From Candidatus Sericytochromatia bacterium (GTDB taxonomy: Bacteria; Cyanobacteriota; Sericytochromatia; UBA7694), in assembly GCA_913773825.1 (NCBI GenBank), contig CAJYHH010000168.1, positions 1 to 9,720 of the forward strand: 9,720 bases of DNA. The letters run 5' to 3'. This document shows, piece by piece, positions 1-7,600 of this stretch. Below the pieces are notes generated by a model that was given only the letters and a program-made list of their open reading frames with translations, did no database searches and had not been told where the DNA came from. Each line of letters starts with the position of its first letter. Within the stretch, counting starts at the first letter, position 1. The translations under genes were made by a program, and so were the position numbers.

Positions 1-822
1 GCCCCATAACTTGTCGGCAACAATAATTGCCACGCTGACAGTGGCGCGCACGCCCATATTGCGCAAATATTCAAGATGGTAAGGCGATACTGAGCGCAGG
101 CTACAGCCTGTCAGATCAACGCTGTCAGCGCGCAGACCCTTACGCGTCAGCAATGGCACAGGCCCCGAATACGCGTCATGAATACAGCGCAGGCGTATTT
201 TAAGATAAAGGTCTCGTGCAATCTGAGGAATATCCGTGGCGGGATAATGCAGCCCAAGATAGGGTTCCCAGTCGCTGCGACGCGCTTCTGCTATTACGTC
301 GCCAGCGTTGTGAGCATCAAACTGATAAATCATCACCCGGTCTAAGCCCAGATCCTGGCGGATTTGGTCTGCCACCCGCTGACTGGCTTCGTATGGATTA
401 CAATCAGCCAGCTGCCTGGGATCGGGTTGGGACAGCGCAGCCGGTTCATTTGTCAGGGGGAGCCACTCAAGCTGGAGCAGATCCTGATGTCGGCTGACGA
501 TTAACTCGATGCCAGGACGGTTTGCTAAATGAATACTCTGGGCCTGCTCTGTCCAGGTTTGTATCTGCAGATTGGCGCCAATTAGAGCCTGCAGATCATA
601 GGCCTGATCAAAATTTTTAACGGGGTATTGGGTCTGGCTATTCCAGTTTTCGCTGCAGGCCTCTGGTTGTAAAGAATCTGCGTCAAGTAAAAGCAAAGAG
701 CCCTGGGCCTGAAGACGGCCGGTGCGGTCGAGCACTTCACGTTCACATGCAGAAAAGTCAAGTTCGATGTCGGGTGACGTTTGAGTATCGTGATGGAACT
801 GTATCTGTGAGCTGCCTTCCAA
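1..822 (-). CDS. bphP: Bacteriophytochrome photoreceptor, N-terminal part (PAS and most of GAF); runs off the left edge
   Basis: Red/far-red photoreceptor that binds biliverdin; 274 residues are visible. Residues 21-40 contain ACEREVLDRTGRLQAQG, matching the family's CDREPIHxPGxIQPHG block, with the biliverdin-attaching Cys at about residue 26. A shortened, divergent PAS follows. The GAF domain has DRVMIYQFD (161-169), ARRSDWEPYLGLHYPATDIP (Asp197 of the DIP motif), LRSVSPYHLEYLRNMGVRA (Arg243, His249, Tyr252) and ends in KLWG at the edge. Relative to Deinococcus BphP the key residues are offset by a constant 10-11, so the PAS is about 12 residues shorter. PHY and the output domain lie outside the window. 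The frame is open from a stop at 886-888 and has no ATG before the Cys. The best start is TTG at 822 behind a weak GCGGGG, which puts the Cys at position 26 as expected; the start is uncertain. It lies 185 nt downstream of bphO on the same strand and is probably co-transcribed. Confidence 0.93.
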   Translation of the reverse strand, partial: MEGSSQIQFHHDTQTSPDIELDFSACEREVLDRTGRLQAQGSLLLLDADSLQPEACSENWNSQTQYPVKNFDQAYDLQALIGANLQIQTWTEQAQSIHLANRPGIELIVSRHQDLLQLEWLPLTNEPAALSQPDPRQLADCNPYEASQRVADQIRQDLGLDRVMIYQFDAHNAGDVIAEARRSDWEPYLGLHYPATDIPQIARDLYLKIRLRCIHDAYSGPVPLLTRKGLRADSVDLTGCSLRSVSPYHLEYLRNMGVRATVSVAIIVADKLWG

Positions 823-1007
823 GAATGCCCCGCTAACTTGATTGATGAGAACCAGAAAGTTGTTGACTTTCCCAGAAATCGACCATCATTTATTTAAATC
901 TATTTAAGTTTAGATATTTTAACATGTCATTCTATGCTGTGCCCGACATTCTGTCCCACACTTTATATAATTTAAGCGAGTTAACCCAGTTCAGTGAGTT
1001 TAGTGAG
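823..1007 (-). other. bphO-bphP spacer, AT-rich, no gene
   Basis: This 185-nt gap holds part of the 9-nt repeat and AT-rich stretches such as TATAAA and TAAAAT read on the minus strand, but no pairing of -35 and -10 boxes with good spacing. A minus-strand ATGATG at about 885-890 opens an 18-codon frame (begins MMVDFWESQQLSGSHQ) in a different frame from bphP and ends at a TAG just before it. This could be chance, or a real N-terminus separated by a frameshift. Confidence 0.5.
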
Positions 1008-1018
1008 TTAAGCGAGGA
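976..1018. repeat. 9-nt tandem repeat, about five units, over the bphO stop codon
   Basis: On the plus strand the units are GCGAGTTAA, CCCAGTTCA, GTGAGTTTA, GTGAGTTAA and the partial GCGAGGA, in exact 9-nt register (consensus GYGAGTTWA). The last units include the bphO stop codon (TTA at 1008-1010 on plus), so the array is the 3' end of bphO plus the start of the bphO-bphP spacer. It could be a protein-binding array or simple replication slippage; no function is assigned. Confidence 0.7.
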
Positions 1019-1655
1019 TTTCGACGGGACGGGCAAAGATTTGAGCAGCCAGTTCAAAGGTTTGGTTCGCACGCTTACAAGCAAGCGTGATGTCTTCTGC
1101 CTGAGTCAGATGTTGATTGACCAGAGCTGAAAAGCGAAGCCAGCGATCGCGTAGTTGTTCAGCATAGAGACCGTAATAATGAAGCGCAAAACGCTCTGAA
1201 AAAACACGCTGTTTAAGTAAAGCGCGACGAATCACCTGGCCGCCCAGGGTCGCGCCTTCCAGCACATAAGCTGCACCCAGAGCTTCTGGCAGATTGAAAA
1301 CGGACTGTTCGGGCCAGCGCCAATGTTCAGGATTTAAATCCAGCGCCACCAGATCCTGCTCAAGGGCTGGCAATTTGCGGCGCAGCTCACCATAAGCCAA
1401 TTCTGGCAGTTTTGAGTCCAGATAACGCACCAGAGCAGGTTCATACGCACAGTGAAGCTGGTAATGGTGAATAATCAACTCGCGATAAGCGTTTAAGGGC
1501 ATATTTGACAGGCCGGATTCCGGGATGGTCAGGGCTTCGAGCTGATTATGAGCGGTTTGGGTAGCGCTTTTGAGCGCTTGCATGGCAGTCTGTGCCTCTG
1601 AACCTGATGCTGAAGGGGCTGAAGATGTGGGGTTAGTTGAGCTATTCATGGCCAT
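1008..1655 (-). CDS. bphO: Heme oxygenase, biliverdin-producing
   Basis: Cytoplasmic enzyme that cleaves heme with O2 and reductant to biliverdin IXalpha, CO and Fe2+. It is 215 residues long, normal for bacterial heme oxygenases. The proximal heme ligand is His36 in the helix ALKSATQTAHNQLEALT (canonical LKxxTxxxHxxLE). The distal glycine-rich helix and signature are at about 125-144 (ALGAAYVLEGATLGGQVIRR), with the expected GxxxxxLEGxxLGG pattern of phytochrome-linked BphO proteins. It is followed by bphP on the same strand, a common pairing in which it supplies the chromophore. The first 25 residues (Ser/Ala/Thr-rich) look disordered. ATGs at 1655 and 1649 are both possible; neither has a clear Shine-Dalgarno, and a later Met at 1583 is also conceivable. 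A strong terminator immediately upstream means it needs its own promoter within 1656-1700, which I could not identify confidently. A role in heme-iron acquisition rather than pigment supply is the alternative. Confidence 0.93.
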   Translation of the reverse strand: MAMNSSTNPTSSAPSASGSEAQTAMQALKSATQTAHNQLEALTIPESGLSNMPLNAYRELIIHHYQLHCAYEPALVRYLDSKLPELAYGELRRKLPALEQDLVALDLNPEHWRWPEQSVFNLPEALGAAYVLEGATLGGQVIRRALLKQRVFSERFALHYYGLYAEQLRDRWLRFSALVNQHLTQAEDITLACKRANQTFELAAQIFARPVEILA

Positions 1656-1700
1656 AGCTTAACACGGTGTCTGGATCCGATAGTACCTGTTTTAAGACGA

Positions 1701-1732
1701 AAAAAACGTCCCTTGTTGACACTCAAGGGACG
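1701..1732 (-). terminator. Rho-independent terminator of the exported-protein gene
   Basis: A perfect 9-bp stem (CGTCCCTTG at 1707-1715 with CAAGGGACG at 1724-1732) encloses an 8-nt loop. Read on the minus strand it is followed by TTTTTTTCG. It lies 31 nt past the stop of the gene at 1764-2171, where that transcript should end, and it separates that gene from bphO. Confidence 0.88.
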
Positions 1733-1763
1733 CATATGCATTCTTACGGCGAATGATTAAGAA

Positions 1764-2171
1764 CTACCGCTTTAAAACCAGACGCACTTTGTTCAGTAGC
1801 GGGCCAAGGACGTTTTGGTCCGTATTTACCGCACTGACTGCCCGTTTATTGGCGATCTGGTGTGCTGGAATCGACCACGATTCTGTGGCGGGAGTCTGAG
1901 GCAGAATTCCAGGAATAACAAGGCTGCCGCCGCTGTCAGCGCCAGCGCGAGCCAATTTGTGAGCCGGCTGACTCCAGTTAGAGGTGCGGGTTTTGGCGGG
2001 TTGAATAACCACAGACTGGCTTGGGCCGCAGACATTCTGGGGCCGGGCAATTTTGTGGCTGGGCACGCCTAAATAAGCGCCTTTACAGGGGTTTGCAGAT
2101 TGAGTCTGCTGAGCCAGGGCAGGCATTGCCAGCATCATGCTGAAACCGAGGCTAAAGATCAGTTTGGTCAT
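1764..2171 (-). CDS. Small exported protein with three P-[AS]-H-[KQ]-[IL]-A repeats, function unknown
   Basis: A 135-residue protein I do not recognise. The start chosen is ATG at 2171, because GAGGTGATC lies directly upstream at good spacing and the N-terminus is then a textbook signal peptide (MTKLIFSLGFSMMLAMPALA, cleavage before QQ). An upstream in-frame ATG at 2204 would put 11 extra polar residues before it. The mature part has three copies of a short motif: VPSHKIAR (36-43), WSQPAHKLAR (66-75) and WSIPAHQIAN (99-108), with the histidines 32-33 residues apart. The second and third copies are also preceded by similar SVVI/SLVI segments, so the unit is about 32 residues. Two Cys (29 and 48) could form a disulfide. 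The chain is basic, low in acidic residues and probably extended, and ends LLNKVRLVLKR. It is a single-gene unit with its own promoter and terminator. The regularly spaced His could bind metal or heme, but that is speculation. Confidence 0.8.
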   Translation of the reverse strand: MTKLIFSLGFSMMLAMPALAQQTQSANPCKGAYLGVPSHKIARPQNVCGPSQSVVIQPAKTRTSNWSQPAHKLARAGADSGGSLVIPGILPQTPATESWSIPAHQIANKRAVSAVNTDQNVLGPLLNKVRLVLKR

Positions 2172-2216
2172 AGGGATCACCTCAAGTTTATTTTTGTAAG
2201 GCAAATACTTTTAATG

Positions 2217-2236
2217 ATGATAGCATTTGCTATCAT
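2217..2236. promoter_or_regulatory. 20-bp perfect palindrome, candidate operator
   Basis: ATGATAGCA-TT-TGCTATCAT: 9-bp arms around two bases, 45 nt upstream of the ATG of the exported-protein gene and just downstream of a minus-strand TTGACT. It covers the expected -10 and transcription start, where a dimeric repressor would act. The GATnAT-like halves recall Fur-type boxes, but the spacing does not match the classical Fur box, so the regulator is unknown. Confidence 0.6.
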
Positions 2237-2257
2237 TCTTGCATTTTTTTTAGTCAA
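2229..2257 (-). promoter_or_regulatory. Candidate promoter of the exported-protein gene
   Basis: Minus-strand TTGACT (2252-2257) is a 5/6 match to the -35 consensus. At 17-nt spacing the -10 is GATAGC (2229-2234), a poor match that overlaps the 20-bp palindrome. A weak -10 embedded in an operator would fit a regulated promoter. The AGGTGA ribosome site lies shortly upstream of 2171. Confidence 0.4.
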
Positions 2258-2634
2258 AAAACAAGAGGATTAAAAAATATACCCCGTGCGGTATCTGTTG
2301 CCCGTGATTAAAATCTGCTTTCTGAGGCTTGTATATTTTTGTTGTTAAATCTGTTTTTGATTGAGATGGGTTAAGTTTTAATTTTCCAAATCACAACAGA
2401 TTTATAACAAATCTCTTGAACCGTTTAATGTTAAAGCATTGGGCTTAAATGACTGCTCAGATTGTGTTTGGGAGGTTTGCCTAAATGTCTTGAATTTGTG
2501 ATTTTTTATTTTAAAATCAATATATTAAAATAAATTAAATTGTTAAAAGCTGGGTTATGATAAGCCCATTCAGCTTGAATAACGCTTAGTTATGTCAAAA
2601 CAGATAGATCTAAGCGATTTTAAGTCAAACGGCC
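2258..2634. other. AT-rich intergenic region between divergent genes
   Basis: About 380 nt without a credible gene on either strand. It is markedly AT-rich (runs such as 2500-2545) compared with the flanking genes and should hold the promoter and leader of the dehydrogenase gene. A TATGAT (2556-2561) is a possible -10 but lacks a good -35. Around it, AGCTG (2549-2553) and CAGCT (2571-2575) can pair around GGG/CCC, giving an imperfect hairpin of unknown role. Confidence 0.5.
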
Positions 2635-2646
2635 ATGGAGGAAAAT

Positions 2647-3429
2647 ATGCAAGATAACGTTATTATCATCACGGGTGCCGCAATGGGTCTGGGCCTGGCT
2701 GCTGCACAGGAACTGGCTCGCCAAGGCGCTAAATTGGTTTTGGTTGATTACAATGCCGAAAGTCTTCAGACTGCTTTAACAGAACTCAAAGCACAGACCC
2801 CCGAGCTAGAAGCCATTACGGTTACCGCTGATGTTTCAGACGAAGCAGCGGTTAAAAACTACGTTGCTGAAGCGCTCAATGCCTATGGACGGATTGATGG
2901 ACTGTATAATAATGCAGGGATTGAAGGTCGCCAGGCTGGGATCACCGACTATGATCTCGACGTCTTTAAAAAAGTCATTGATATTAACCTGATGGGTGTG
3001 TATTACGGCATGCGCTATGTGCTGCCTGTGATGCAAAACCAAGGCTATGGCAGGATTGTGAACGTCGCTTCAGTTGGCGGGATTCGGGGCGTGATGAATC
3101 AGGTCGCTTATGTTGCCAGTAAACACGCTGTTTCAGGCATGACCAAAAATGCGGCGTTAGAATATGGCCGTTATGGGATTCTGACTAACGCAATTGCACC
3201 TGGCGCCATTTTGACACCGATGGTGGCAGAAGCTTTTAAACAAGTTAATCCTGAAGATCCCAAAGCCGCTGAAACAGAATACGCTCAGCGCAATCCAACC
3301 AAACGTCTGGGCCAACCCCAGGATGTAGCCAAAGTTGTGGCTTTTTTAATCAGCCCTGAAAACGGCTATGTCAGCGGCCAGACCCTTGCTATTGATGGGG
3401 GTGAGTCTAATATCTACGGCAATTCTTAG
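2647..3429 (+). CDS. Short-chain dehydrogenase/reductase (classical SDR, NAD-type)
   Basis: Cytoplasmic NAD(H)-dependent oxidoreductase of the classical SDR family, 260 residues (typical 250-260). It shows the cofactor glycine motif TGAAMGLG (9-16), an Asp at the end of beta-2 (VLVDYN, Asp34) that favours NAD over NADP, ADV (61-63), NNAG (88-91), and the catalytic tetrad Asn114, Ser142, Tyr155 and Lys159 (YVASK), then PG at 185-186 and the C-terminal SGQTLAIDGG. The substrate cannot be read from sequence; FabG-like, sugar or alcohol dehydrogenase roles are all possible. The start is the ATG at 2647, since GGAGG lies 6 nt before it. The in-frame ATG at 2635 would place that Shine-Dalgarno inside the coding region. 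It is the only plus-strand gene here, alone between a divergent and a convergent gene. By eye it resembles low-GC Gram-positive SDRs, so acquisition by transfer is possible but untested. Confidence 0.93.
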   Translation: MQDNVIIITGAAMGLGLAAAQELARQGAKLVLVDYNAESLQTALTELKAQTPELEAITVTADVSDEAAVKNYVAEALNAYGRIDGLYNNAGIEGRQAGITDYDLDVFKKVIDINLMGVYYGMRYVLPVMQNQGYGRIVNVASVGGIRGVMNQVAYVASKHAVSGMTKNAALEYGRYGILTNAIAPGAILTPMVAEAFKQVNPEDPKAAETEYAQRNPTKRLGQPQDVAKVVAFLISPENGYVSGQTLAIDGGESNIYGNS

Positions 3430-3454
3430 TTAAAAGCTGAGAGTTAAAAGCTGA
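3428..3454. repeat. Tandem 13-nt direct repeat at the dehydrogenase stop codon
   Basis: AGTTAAAAGCTGA occurs at 3428-3440 and again at 3442-3454, separated by one base and beginning in the stop codon of the dehydrogenase gene. The core GTTAAAAGCTG also occurs upstream of the gene at 2542-2552, so 11-nt copies bracket it. Confidence 0.6.
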
Positions 3455-3468
3455 ATTAGAACTTTAAA

Positions 3469-3505
3469 CCAGCCTGCTGTTTATACCCCATAAGCAGCAG
3501 GCTGG
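3469..3505. terminator. Hairpin terminator between convergent genes
   Basis: CCAGCCTGCTG (3469-3479) pairs perfectly with CAGCAGGCTGG (3495-3505). The stem continues through a T-G wobble and TTAT/ATAA to about 16 bp around a 5-nt loop. It lies midway between the convergent stops at 3429 and 3518, so it probably serves both. The T-tracts are weak on both sides (GGTTTAAAG on minus), so termination efficiency is uncertain. Confidence 0.65.
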
Positions 3506-3517
3506 AATCAGGTGTTT

Positions 3518-4609
3518 TTAAGGCTGGCTGGCAATCAGGGCTTCTAAAATTTGTTGGTTATTTTCAGCGCCATTATTGTTTAAAGCCACAATGAGATGAC
3601 CCCGCTTGTGATTGTAAACCAGCAAAGATCGGAATCCAACCCAGGAGCCATTGTGTAAAACTAAATGATGGGCAGGATTAACGACCCAGCCATAGCCATA
3701 GCTTGTTAAGCTGCCATCATTAAGTTTGCCAGGAGAGATCATTCGCTCCAGACCGGCTTTAGAAATCAATTTTGCCTGCCACAGGGCCTGCTGCCAGTGA
3801 TAAAGATCAATCACCGAGCTATAAATCCCGCCGTCACCCACAACTCCATCAAGCCAGCCCAAATCGTTTTCCAGCCGCATTGGGCCTAACTGACGAATGC
3901 CTTTGACTAAGGGAACCGTTTTACCTGGCTCGTAGACAAAGCTGTTTTTCATACCTGCGGGTTCAAAAATATGGTTTTGCACATAGCTTGCAAAACTCTG
4001 TTTGGACACGGCTTCAACCAGCAACGCTAAGATCACATAGCCGGCGTTGCTGTATTGATACTGGCTACCGGGCTTAAATAGTAATGTAGGCCGATAGCGC
4101 TGATAAAGTTTTAGCACATCCCGATTGTGAAGGGTTTTGCTGCTGTCAGCGTGTTGGTCAGCCAAATCCAGATATTCAGTTAAGCCAGAGCGATGTCCTA
4201 ATAATTGATCAATGGTGATATCTGGGTAGGGCAGCGGGATGTACTTCTGGACTTTGTCCGTTAATAAGAGCTGTCCTGTTTCGGCCAGCTGATTAATCGC
4301 TAAAGCCGTAAACGGCTTAGAGAGTGAGGCCAGATTAAAGGCTGAGGCAGGATTTAATTTGGCTGTGCGTTGATAATCGGTAAATCCCTTGGCAGCCTGA
4401 AAGACAATTTTGCCTTCTTTGCTGATTAAAACTGCGCCATTAAACTGGCGATACTGGTCAAAGGCCTCTTGATAACTGCGAGCAGATTTAGCGCTCTTGG
4501 CCCACAGACTTCTGGCAAGACCCAGGCCCGTGCTGATGAATAACAGACTCAGCGCAGTCAAGGAAAAACCTTTGCGTAAACGCGGCGATAAACTCATACT
4601 TCTTATCAT
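3518..4609 (-). CDS. Exported serine hydrolase, beta-lactamase/PBP-like family (class C-type fold)
   Basis: A penicillin-recognising serine hydrolase of the class C beta-lactamase, D-alanyl-D-alanine carboxypeptidase or esterase type, 363 residues from the ATG used here. The nucleophile motif is S-L-S-K (Ser95 and Lys98 in NLASLSKPFTA). The second motif is Y186-S-N188 (YQYSNAGY), and the third is H-N-G (319-321 in LVLHNGSWVGF), the HxG variant of the KTG box. HRSGLTEYL (about 139-147) is another family hallmark. An N-terminal basic stretch and hydrophobic segment (about 16-37) make a signal peptide or membrane anchor, so the catalytic domain acts in the periplasm or outside. ATG at 4597 and TTG at 4615 are alternative starts; none has a good Shine-Dalgarno. 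The true substrate (peptidoglycan peptide, ester, D-amino peptide) cannot be told, and it need not confer beta-lactam resistance. It lies about 90 nt downstream of the kinase gene on the same strand and may share its transcript. Confidence 0.9.
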   Translation of the reverse strand: MIRSMSLSPRLRKGFSLTALSLLFISTGLGLARSLWAKSAKSARSYQEAFDQYRQFNGAVLISKEGKIVFQAAKGFTDYQRTAKLNPASAFNLASLSKPFTALAINQLAETGQLLLTDKVQKYIPLPYPDITIDQLLGHRSGLTEYLDLADQHADSSKTLHNRDVLKLYQRYRPTLLFKPGSQYQYSNAGYVILALLVEAVSKQSFASYVQNHIFEPAGMKNSFVYEPGKTVPLVKGIRQLGPMRLENDLGWLDGVVGDGGIYSSVIDLYHWQQALWQAKLISKAGLERMISPGKLNDGSLTSYGYGWVVNPAHHLVLHNGSWVGFRSLLVYNHKRGHLIVALNNNGAENNQQILEALIASQP

Positions 4610-4663
4610 TCTCAATCAAGTTAAAATCAAAATCGGGGTGGGCAATTTTGACTTTATAGGGGC

Positions 4664-4688
4664 GTTTGAGTAAAAACTGAACTCAAAC
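4664..4688 (-). other. Inverted repeat just after the hybrid kinase stop
   Basis: GTTTGAGT (4664-4671) and ACTCAAAC (4681-4688) form a perfect 8-bp stem with a 9-nt loop, 10 nt past the kinase stop codon. No T-run follows on either strand, so it is not a canonical intrinsic terminator. It could be an mRNA 3'-stabilising or attenuating hairpin between the kinase and serine hydrolase genes. Confidence 0.45.
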
Positions 4689-4698
4689 AGATCAGTGC

Positions 4699-7600
4699 CT
4701 AAGTTTTTAAGAGCTGATTTAAGTGCGGCAGTTGAGCATCAAATTGATCAAGGGCGGCCTGGGCAGATTGCCAGAAGGGCTGATGTTCAGCCCCGGCTTT
4801 AAGCGCTGTTTCAAGCTCACCCATGGATTTTGCAATTTCAACTAAACCCAGATTGGCTGCCGCGCCACGAATTGCGTGCGCGAGGCTGATCGCAGGCTTT
4901 GTTTCAACCTCTGCCAAAGCCTGAGTCAGCTGCTGGCGCTGCTGGTGCATAATGTTTGCGCACTCTGTCAGCAAATCCAGATACAAGGCTCGATTGCCGC
5001 CTGTGCGGCGCAGGGCTGATTTTAAATCCATGCCTGGGATAGGGGGGAAATCAGGTTGACTGGATGATGTTACAGCCACTTTGGCAGTTATCGGTGCGGG
5101 GGCTTGTAACAACCAGCGATGAATTTGACCCAGTAACTGATCTAAATCGATCGGTTTGGTTAAATAATCATTCATCCCGGCATCCAGGGCTTTGGCTTTA
5201 ACTCCTTCAATGGCGTCAGCGGTCATGGCTAAAATCGGCAGATGACAAAAGCGCTTGCGGGCGCGAATTAAGCGCGTTGCTTCAAAGCCATCCATCACGG
5301 GCATTTGTAAATCCATTAACACCAGAGCATAAAAATCGCTGGCTTGTTTATCCAAAATCATCAGGGCTTCTGCGCCGTTGGCTGCAATATCAATGATAAA
5401 ACCATAACCCTCAAGCAATTCTCGGGCTACCCGCTGATTAACCGGATGATCTTCAACCAATAAAATGCGCGTGCCTTGAAACGGTAAAAGCAGCTCTTTA
5501 AAATAGTTATCCTGAACTTCTGGCTGTGGACGAAGCGTCTGGGTCTCGCCAAAGGTATCACTTAAGAGATTATAGAGCTGAGACGGCGTAATGGGTTTAT
5601 GCAAAACCCGTTTAAATTCACCTGTTAAGCCGGTTTGCGGCAGTTCATCAGGAGCCGCCGCCGTCATGAGTACCCGCTGCGGCGCAGGCGTTTGCTGCTC
5701 AAAAGGCTTAATCAGACTGGCCAGATCCAGGCCCGGTAAGCGCCAGTCTACCAGGATTAAATCAAAGCGCTGAGACTGACTCAGGCGCTGAAGCTCGGGC
5801 AGATTGTCAGGGCTGGCCAGCCAGATATCGGTTTTAATCCCAAAACGGCTTAAATAGTCAGAGAGAATATCCAGCACAATCTGATGATCATCAATTACCA
5901 GAATCCGTTTGTGGCTCAGATCGATGGGCAGCTGGTGTTGGGCATGTGAGGTTTCAGCTTGACTGCCCAACACGACGTCAAAGTAAAAACAGCTGCCCTG
6001 ACCTGCCTGACTGGTAAAGCTAATCTGGCCGCCCATCAAACCGACTAAAACCCGTGAAATACTTAAGCCCAGACCGGTGCCGCCAAAATTGCGCGTCGTC
6101 GAGGTATCGGCCTGACTAAAAGCCTGAAACAGTCTGGCACCTTCACTTTCACTAATGCCAATCCCTGTGTCGCGCACTTCAAAGCAGAGCTTGACCGACT
6201 GTTGATCCTGAGCCAGTAGCCTGACCGACAGGCTGACTTCCCCGCGATGGGTAAATTTAATCGCATTGCCAACCAGATTAACCAGAACCTGCTCCAGCCG
6301 GAGCGGATCCCCAATCAGCTGGCTGGGTAAAGACTCACCCATTTTTACGACTAACTCCAGGCCTTTTTCCTGAGCGCGGCGACCTAGCAAATTAAACAGA
6401 TTGTCGAGAACTTCGTTTAATTCAAACGCCGTGCGCTCCAGATGCAGCATGCCTGCTTCAATTTTAGACATATCAAGAATATCATTGAGAATTCCCAAAA
6501 GATTCTGAGCAGCTTGCTGGTTGCTGCGCACATAATCTAACTGCCGATCTTCGAGATTTGTGCGTAACAGGAGCTGGTTTAAGCCAATGATCGCATGTAA
6601 AGGGGTGCGAATCTCATGGCTCATATTGGCCAGAAATTCGCCTTTGGCGCGGCTGGCGTCTTCAGCTTTTTGACGGGCTTCAATCAGCTCTCGCTCACGA
6701 CGCTGACGTTCGCTGATATCATCAAAGACGGCCACAGCGTGACTGATGCGTCCCTGCTCATCGCGAATGGGCGAGGCTTTAATTTCAAGGGGAATTGCGT
6801 CAGGTGCTTGCCAGAGCATGACATCATCCGCTTCTGCTGCTTCACCTTTTAGCGCTCTGACCAAAGGCAGTTGTTCAAAGGGATAAGGCTGGCCTGCCAG
6901 CGTAAAATAAGTCTGATCTGCGTGTTCGGGGCGAAACGCCGGATCAGACAGCCGCTTCCCGCGTCCAGAAATTTCTCTGGCCCGTTGATTGGCATAAATC
7001 GCTTGACCTCGATAATCAACGACAAAGATGCCTGCCGGCACGGCATCCAGCATCTGGCGCGTGCGGGCTTCACTTTCACGCAGGGCGACTTCAGCTTGTT
7101 TGAGGTCTGTAATATCATGATAAGTAATAATAATGCGCTCTCCTGCCAAAGAAGCGGTTGCTTCAACCCGGCGCTGTTCGCCACTTTTACAACTTAGCCA
7201 AAGCGTCAGGGTTTCGCTATGAGGCTGTTCGGGATGGAGCGCGGTTAAAATCGAGCTGATTTTTGTCAGCATCTCAGCGCGATAGTCTGGATCCCGAAAG
7301 GACTTCAGAGACCAGGTGGTAATATCAGGAATATCATGGGGCTCCCAGCCAAAAAATTTTGTAAAAGCAGCATTGACATAAGGGGGATTCAACAGATCAT
7401 GCTGGGGAATGACCAGAACCGGGACGGGCATGCCTTCAAGCAATTGTCGAAAAGCTTCAGCGCTGTGCTGCAGCTCATCTGCCTGCTGTTGCTGAGCTGT
7501 AATATCCCGACCTATGGCGATGAGGCCAATCATGTCTTGCTCGCGATGATAAGGCACTTTAATTAATTCAAAATGTTTTAATTGGCCGCGATGCATAAGG

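Noticed and set aside
216..497. 93-residue plus-strand ORF
   Set aside because: Lies antisense to the bacteriophytochrome GAF/PAS coding region, with low-complexity composition and no family features; a shadow frame.
924..1130. 68-residue plus-strand ORF with SELTQFSEFSELSED
   Set aside because: The apparent peptide repeat is just the 9-nt DNA repeat read in the other direction; the ORF overlaps bphO antisense and lacks a ribosome site.
1815..2072. Overlapping ORFs on both strands inside the exported-protein gene
   Set aside because: The minus-strand frame at 1764-2171 has a signal peptide, a strong Shine-Dalgarno, a promoter and a terminator; the others do not.
2461..2500. GGGAGG followed by ATG (about 2471-2487) as a gene start
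   Set aside because: The frame stops after one further codon, and nothing coding-like follows.
3518..4609. Calling the serine hydrolase a beta-lactamase resistance gene
   Set aside because: The SxxK, YSN and HxG motifs are shared by peptidases and esterases, and the sequence alone does not support resistance.
6849..7197. ORFs of 108-111 residues within the hybrid kinase
   Set aside because: They are alternative frames of the PAS-coding region, and the kinase frame is continuous and conserved.
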